A DNA stretch of 8,816 bases from an uncultured Verrucomicrobiota bacterium (GTDB lineage: Bacteria; Verrucomicrobiota; Verrucomicrobiia; Palsa-1439), in the NCBI GenBank assembly GCA_903825695.1, contig CAIKBP010000149.1, positions 1 to 8,816 of the forward strand, in the 5' to 3' direction. A program made the position numbers and the translations under genes. The notes under the pieces were generated by a model. That model was not told the origin of the DNA, searched no databases, and worked only from the letters and a program-made list of their open reading frames with translations. Of the stretch, positions 6,861 to 8,816 are shown one piece after another; positions within the stretch are counted from its first letter, which is position 1; the number at the start of each line of letters is the position of its first letter.

Positions 6861-7705
6861 CGTGTCGCTTCCACTGGCTGTCCCGGCGCTATCGAGACCA
6901 TCTTGCATTCCGTGTCGTCAATCGCGCGCTGGATCATCGCGCCATCGATGATGAGGCTTTCGGAAACATAACCAGCCAGCAGCGCCTTGTCACAGAGCAC
7001 GTTGATCAGGCGTGGCACGCCACCAGAGTATTCGTAAATCAACGTCAGCGCCTCGGGTGTCCATTGGATCCGTCCATCGCCGCCAGCCACGTGCAGCCGA
7101 TGTTGAATGTATTCGCTGACTTCTTCTATCGCGAGCGGCGCGACGTGATGCCGCAACGCGATACGCTGCCTGAGTTGCCGAAGATTGTCGTCCGCCAGCA
7201 ACTCGCCCAGTTCCGGTTGACCAACCAACACAATCTGCAGGAGTTTTTCCTTCTCAGTCTCGAGATTCGACAGAAGGCGAATCTGTTCGAGCACGCTTGG
7301 CCGGAGGTTCTGCGCTTCATCGACAATCAGTGCAACGTTGTGATTAGCGGCCAACTCGCGCAACAGAAACGCGTTGATGGTGTCGTACAAATCCTTCTTC
7401 GTGGTCTTGGCGGTCTGGAGATGGAATTCATCGCAGATGGCGCGCAGAATCTGTGAGTCGGACAGGCATGGATTAAGCATCAAGGCCGTCTTGGTCGTAG
7501 CATCCAGCGATCTTAGAAGCGCGCGACACAGCGTCGTCTTGCCCGCACCGACTTCGCCTGTGATGGCAATGAATCCTTTGCGCTCACGGATGCCATAGAG
7601 CAATATCTCCAGCACGATACGATGGTTGCGGCTGAGAAACAAAAATTGCGGGTCAGGCGTCATGTTGAAGGGGTGTTCCCGCAACCCATAGAATTCTTTA
7701 TACAT
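6857..7705 (-). CDS. GspA/ExeA-like AAA+ ATPase
   Basis: 282-residue AAA+ ATPase of the ExeA/GspA group (also close to the exosortase/PEP-CTERM-associated ATPases). The N-terminus MYKEFYGLREHPFNMTPDPQ with FLFLS after it is the family signature. Walker A is GEVGAGKT (50-57), Walker B ALIVDEAQNL (125-134), a sensor-like LVGQPEL (160-166), an arginine-finger region RQRIALR (179-185) and GGVPRLIN (228-235). Start ATG 7705 has AGGAG (7719-7715) 9 nt upstream and matches the family N-terminus; the longer reading to a GTG at 7774 passes through the promoter and is rejected. Aeromonas ExeA is about 550 aa, with a membrane helix and a peptidoglycan-binding domain after the ATPase. This protein stops soon after the ATPase lid and has neither, so it is probably cytosolic and tethered only through its GspB-like partner. 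Its stop overlaps the start of that gene. Family is certain; the process served is not. Confidence 0.88.
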   Translation of the reverse strand: MYKEFYGLREHPFNMTPDPQFLFLSRNHRIVLEILLYGIRERKGFIAITGEVGAGKTTLCRALLRSLDATTKTALMLNPCLSDSQILRAICDEFHLQTAKTTKKDLYDTINAFLLRELAANHNVALIVDEAQNLRPSVLEQIRLLSNLETEKEKLLQIVLVGQPELGELLADDNLRQLRQRIALRHHVAPLAIEEVSEYIQHRLHVAGGDGRIQWTPEALTLIYEYSGGVPRLINVLCDKALLAGYVSESLIIDGAMIQRAIDDTECKMVSIAPGQPVEATR

Positions 7706-7730
7706 CGCCCGGTGCTCCTGACTGCGCGAG

Positions 7731-7760
7731 ATGCTAACACTATTCACCAGACGATGACAA
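7731..7760 (-). promoter_or_regulatory. promoter for the GspA/GspB-like pair
   Basis: On the - strand TTGTCA (7760-7755, 5 of 6 to the -35 consensus), an 18-bp spacer and TAGCAT (7736-7731, 4 of 6 to the -10). The start of transcription would be near 7724, about 19 nt before the ATG at 7705, leaving a short leader that is mostly the AGGAG site. The -10 resembles the TAGGAT before the DUF2723 gene. Confidence 0.5.
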
Positions 7761-7797
7761 GCCGTCTGATGCACATGTTTTCCACGCTCATGCGTGC

Positions 7798-7826
7798 TTG
7801 CCCACTGACGCGACTGGGGTTATGTT
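7798..7826 (+). promoter_or_regulatory. weak promoter candidate for the DUF362 gene
   Basis: TTGCCC (7798-7803), a 17-bp spacer and TATGTT (7821-7826, 4 of 6), which would start transcription near 7833 and give a leader of about 28 nt. The AT-rich TTACCTAATAA just downstream offers other -10 choices. Low confidence. Confidence 0.3.
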
Positions 7827-7860
7827 TACCTAATAACGGCGGTTGCTAAAAGGGCGGGTT

Positions 7861-8790
7861 GTGAATCGACGAGAATTTCTTAAGCAGGTGGCTGCGTGGT
7901 CCGCGGGTTTGACGGTGGCTGGCCCGCTCTTTCGGATGACGCCCACAGCATTCGCTGCGGGAATACCGGAAGTTTCGGGAGTTGCGCCGACTTTGGCGAT
8001 GGCGAGCGGCACGAATTATGAAATGCTGGTCGCGAAGGTTCTTGGGGCGCTGGGTGGCATAAAACAATTCGTCAAGCCTGGCGCGAAGGTCGTAGTCAAA
8101 CCAAATATAGGCTGGGACCGGAATCCGGCCCAAGGCGCTAATACCCATCCGCGGGTCGTCATGGCGCTGGTGAAGCAGGCGCTCGATGCGGGCGCGTCAA
8201 AGGTGATGGTCTTTGACCGCAGTTGCAATGACAGCCGACGTTGTTACACCAACAGCGGAATTGCCGAAGCGGTCGAATCTATCGGCGACCGACGTGCAGC
8301 GTGCGAGTTTGTCGACAATCGCAAGTTCGTCCCTGTGAAGATTGAGAAAGGCGTGTTGGTAACCGAATGGCAGTTCTACAAGGATGCCCTCGACGCAGAT
8401 TGTTACATCAACGTGCCCGTCGCGAAACATCACGGTTTATCGCGTCTCACGCTGGGAATGAAAAACGTGATGGGTGTCATCGGCGGCCAACGCGGTGAGA
8501 TTCACCAGTCCATTGGACAAAGGTTGGCCGACCTTAACACCGTGATTCGCCCGAACCTCACGGTGATCGACGCCACGCGGATCCTGCTGCGCCACGGTCC
8601 CGTGGGCGGCGACCTCGCCGACGTGAAAGTTCTCGACACGTTGATGGCCTCGACCGACCCCGTAGCCGCCGATGCGTATGCGACGACGCTGTTCGACCTG
8701 AAGCCAGACGCCATTGAGTCGACGCGCGCCGCGTACAAGGCGGGCCTCGGCGAGATGGACTTGAGCAAGATACGCCTGCTGAAGGTCTAA
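7861..8790 (+). CDS. Tat-signal DUF362 domain protein
   Basis: 309-residue exported protein of the DUF362 family, whose biochemical role is not established; members often carry or sit beside 4Fe-4S ferredoxin modules. GTG 7861 is chosen as the start because it places NRREFLKQ, a twin-arginine (Tat) motif, at residues 2-9 after a purine-rich AAAAGGGCGGG; a TTG at 7843 would add six residues. Hydrophobic core about 11-24, likely cleavage after the AFAA region (30-33). DUF362 motifs: KVVVKPNIGW (76-85), AKHHGLSRLTLGMKNVMGVI (188-207), and DPVAADAYA (266-274). Cysteines at 122, 128, 148 and 181 do not form a CxxCxxC ferredoxin motif, so it is not itself a classic ferredoxin. Tat export implies that it folds, perhaps with a cofactor, before crossing the membrane. 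It is divergent from the GspA/GspB-like pair, and another gene seems to start 12 nt after its stop, so it is probably the first gene of an operon. Confidence 0.9.
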   Translation: MNRREFLKQVAAWSAGLTVAGPLFRMTPTAFAAGIPEVSGVAPTLAMASGTNYEMLVAKVLGALGGIKQFVKPGAKVVVKPNIGWDRNPAQGANTHPRVVMALVKQALDAGASKVMVFDRSCNDSRRCYTNSGIAEAVESIGDRRAACEFVDNRKFVPVKIEKGVLVTEWQFYKDALDADCYINVPVAKHHGLSRLTLGMKNVMGVIGGQRGEIHQSIGQRLADLNTVIRPNLTVIDATRILLRHGPVGGDLADVKVLDTLMASTDPVAADAYATTLFDLKPDAIESTRAAYKAGLGEMDLSKIRLLKV

Positions 8791-8802
8791 CGCGGAGTAG
8801 TG

Positions 8803-8816
8803 ATGTCGTGCCTTAG
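8803..8816 (+). CDS. start of a following gene (only four codons in window)
   Basis: ATG at 8803 follows GGAG (8794-8797) with a 5-nt gap, and lies 12 nt after the DUF362 stop. The visible codons read M-S-C-L before the edge. Spacing and ribosome-binding site suggest a co-transcribed gene. Family neighbourhoods make a 4Fe-4S or other redox protein a reasonable guess, but nothing in four codons shows this. Confidence 0.4.

Noticed and set aside
6587..7456. A 289-codon open frame on the + strand, antisense to the GspA/GspB-like pair.
   Set aside because: Its translation is rich in Arg, Gln and Pro with no recognisable motif, and it lies opposite two well-supported genes whose codon structure explains the lack of stops.

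Overview
The window looks like ordinary chromosomal DNA from a moderately GC-rich Gram-negative bacterium. The best guess is the PVC group, most likely Verrucomicrobiota. This is inferred from the short omega subunit with its NPxxLVNxVSRRVRQL core, the very large DUF2723 membrane protein with a C-terminal TPR tail, and a GspA/GspB-like pair beside a Tat-exported DUF362 protein. No rRNA, tRNA, tmRNA, CRISPR array, insertion sequence or phage gene is visible, and nothing looks recently transferred. The lineage could not be tested by database search.

Layout from left to right: (1) polX, a family X DNA polymerase with a C-terminal PHP phosphoesterase domain, on the + strand with its first codons cut off by the window edge, ending at 1700. 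(2) A 1095-residue DUF2723/GT117-type membrane glycosyltransferase with TPR repeats, on the - strand (5037 to 1750), convergent with polX. (3) A 288-bp divergent regulatory region (5038-5325) with a good sigma70-type promoter for the DUF2723 gene and a possible near-leaderless promoter for rpoZ. (4) rpoZ (RNA polymerase omega) followed by smpB (trans-translation factor) on the + strand, probably one transcript. (5) A 175-bp convergent gap with hairpins (6071-6245). (6) A coupled pair on the - strand: a GspA/ExeA-like AAA+ ATPase (7705 to 6857) and a GspB-like single-pass membrane protein (6860 to 6246), sharing an ATGA overlap. (7) A 155-bp divergent promoter region (7706-7860). (8) A Tat-signal DUF362 protein on the + strand (7861-8790), followed after 12 nt by the apparent start of another gene running off the right edge.

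The genes form several small transcription units rather than one pathway. polX is DNA repair, rpoZ-smpB is core information processing, and the DUF2723 protein and the GspA/GspB pair concern the cell envelope (glycan transfer and secretion or envelope assembly). The DUF362 gene probably belongs to an exported iron-sulfur or redox module whose partner lies outside the window. I do not see strong evidence for a new multi-gene system. The points most worth checking are the unusual start of rpoZ, the stand-alone short GspA/GspB pair, the DUF2723-TPR fusion and the truncated partner of DUF362. Several start sites given here are shorter than the longest possible reading frames, for reasons stated in each entry.
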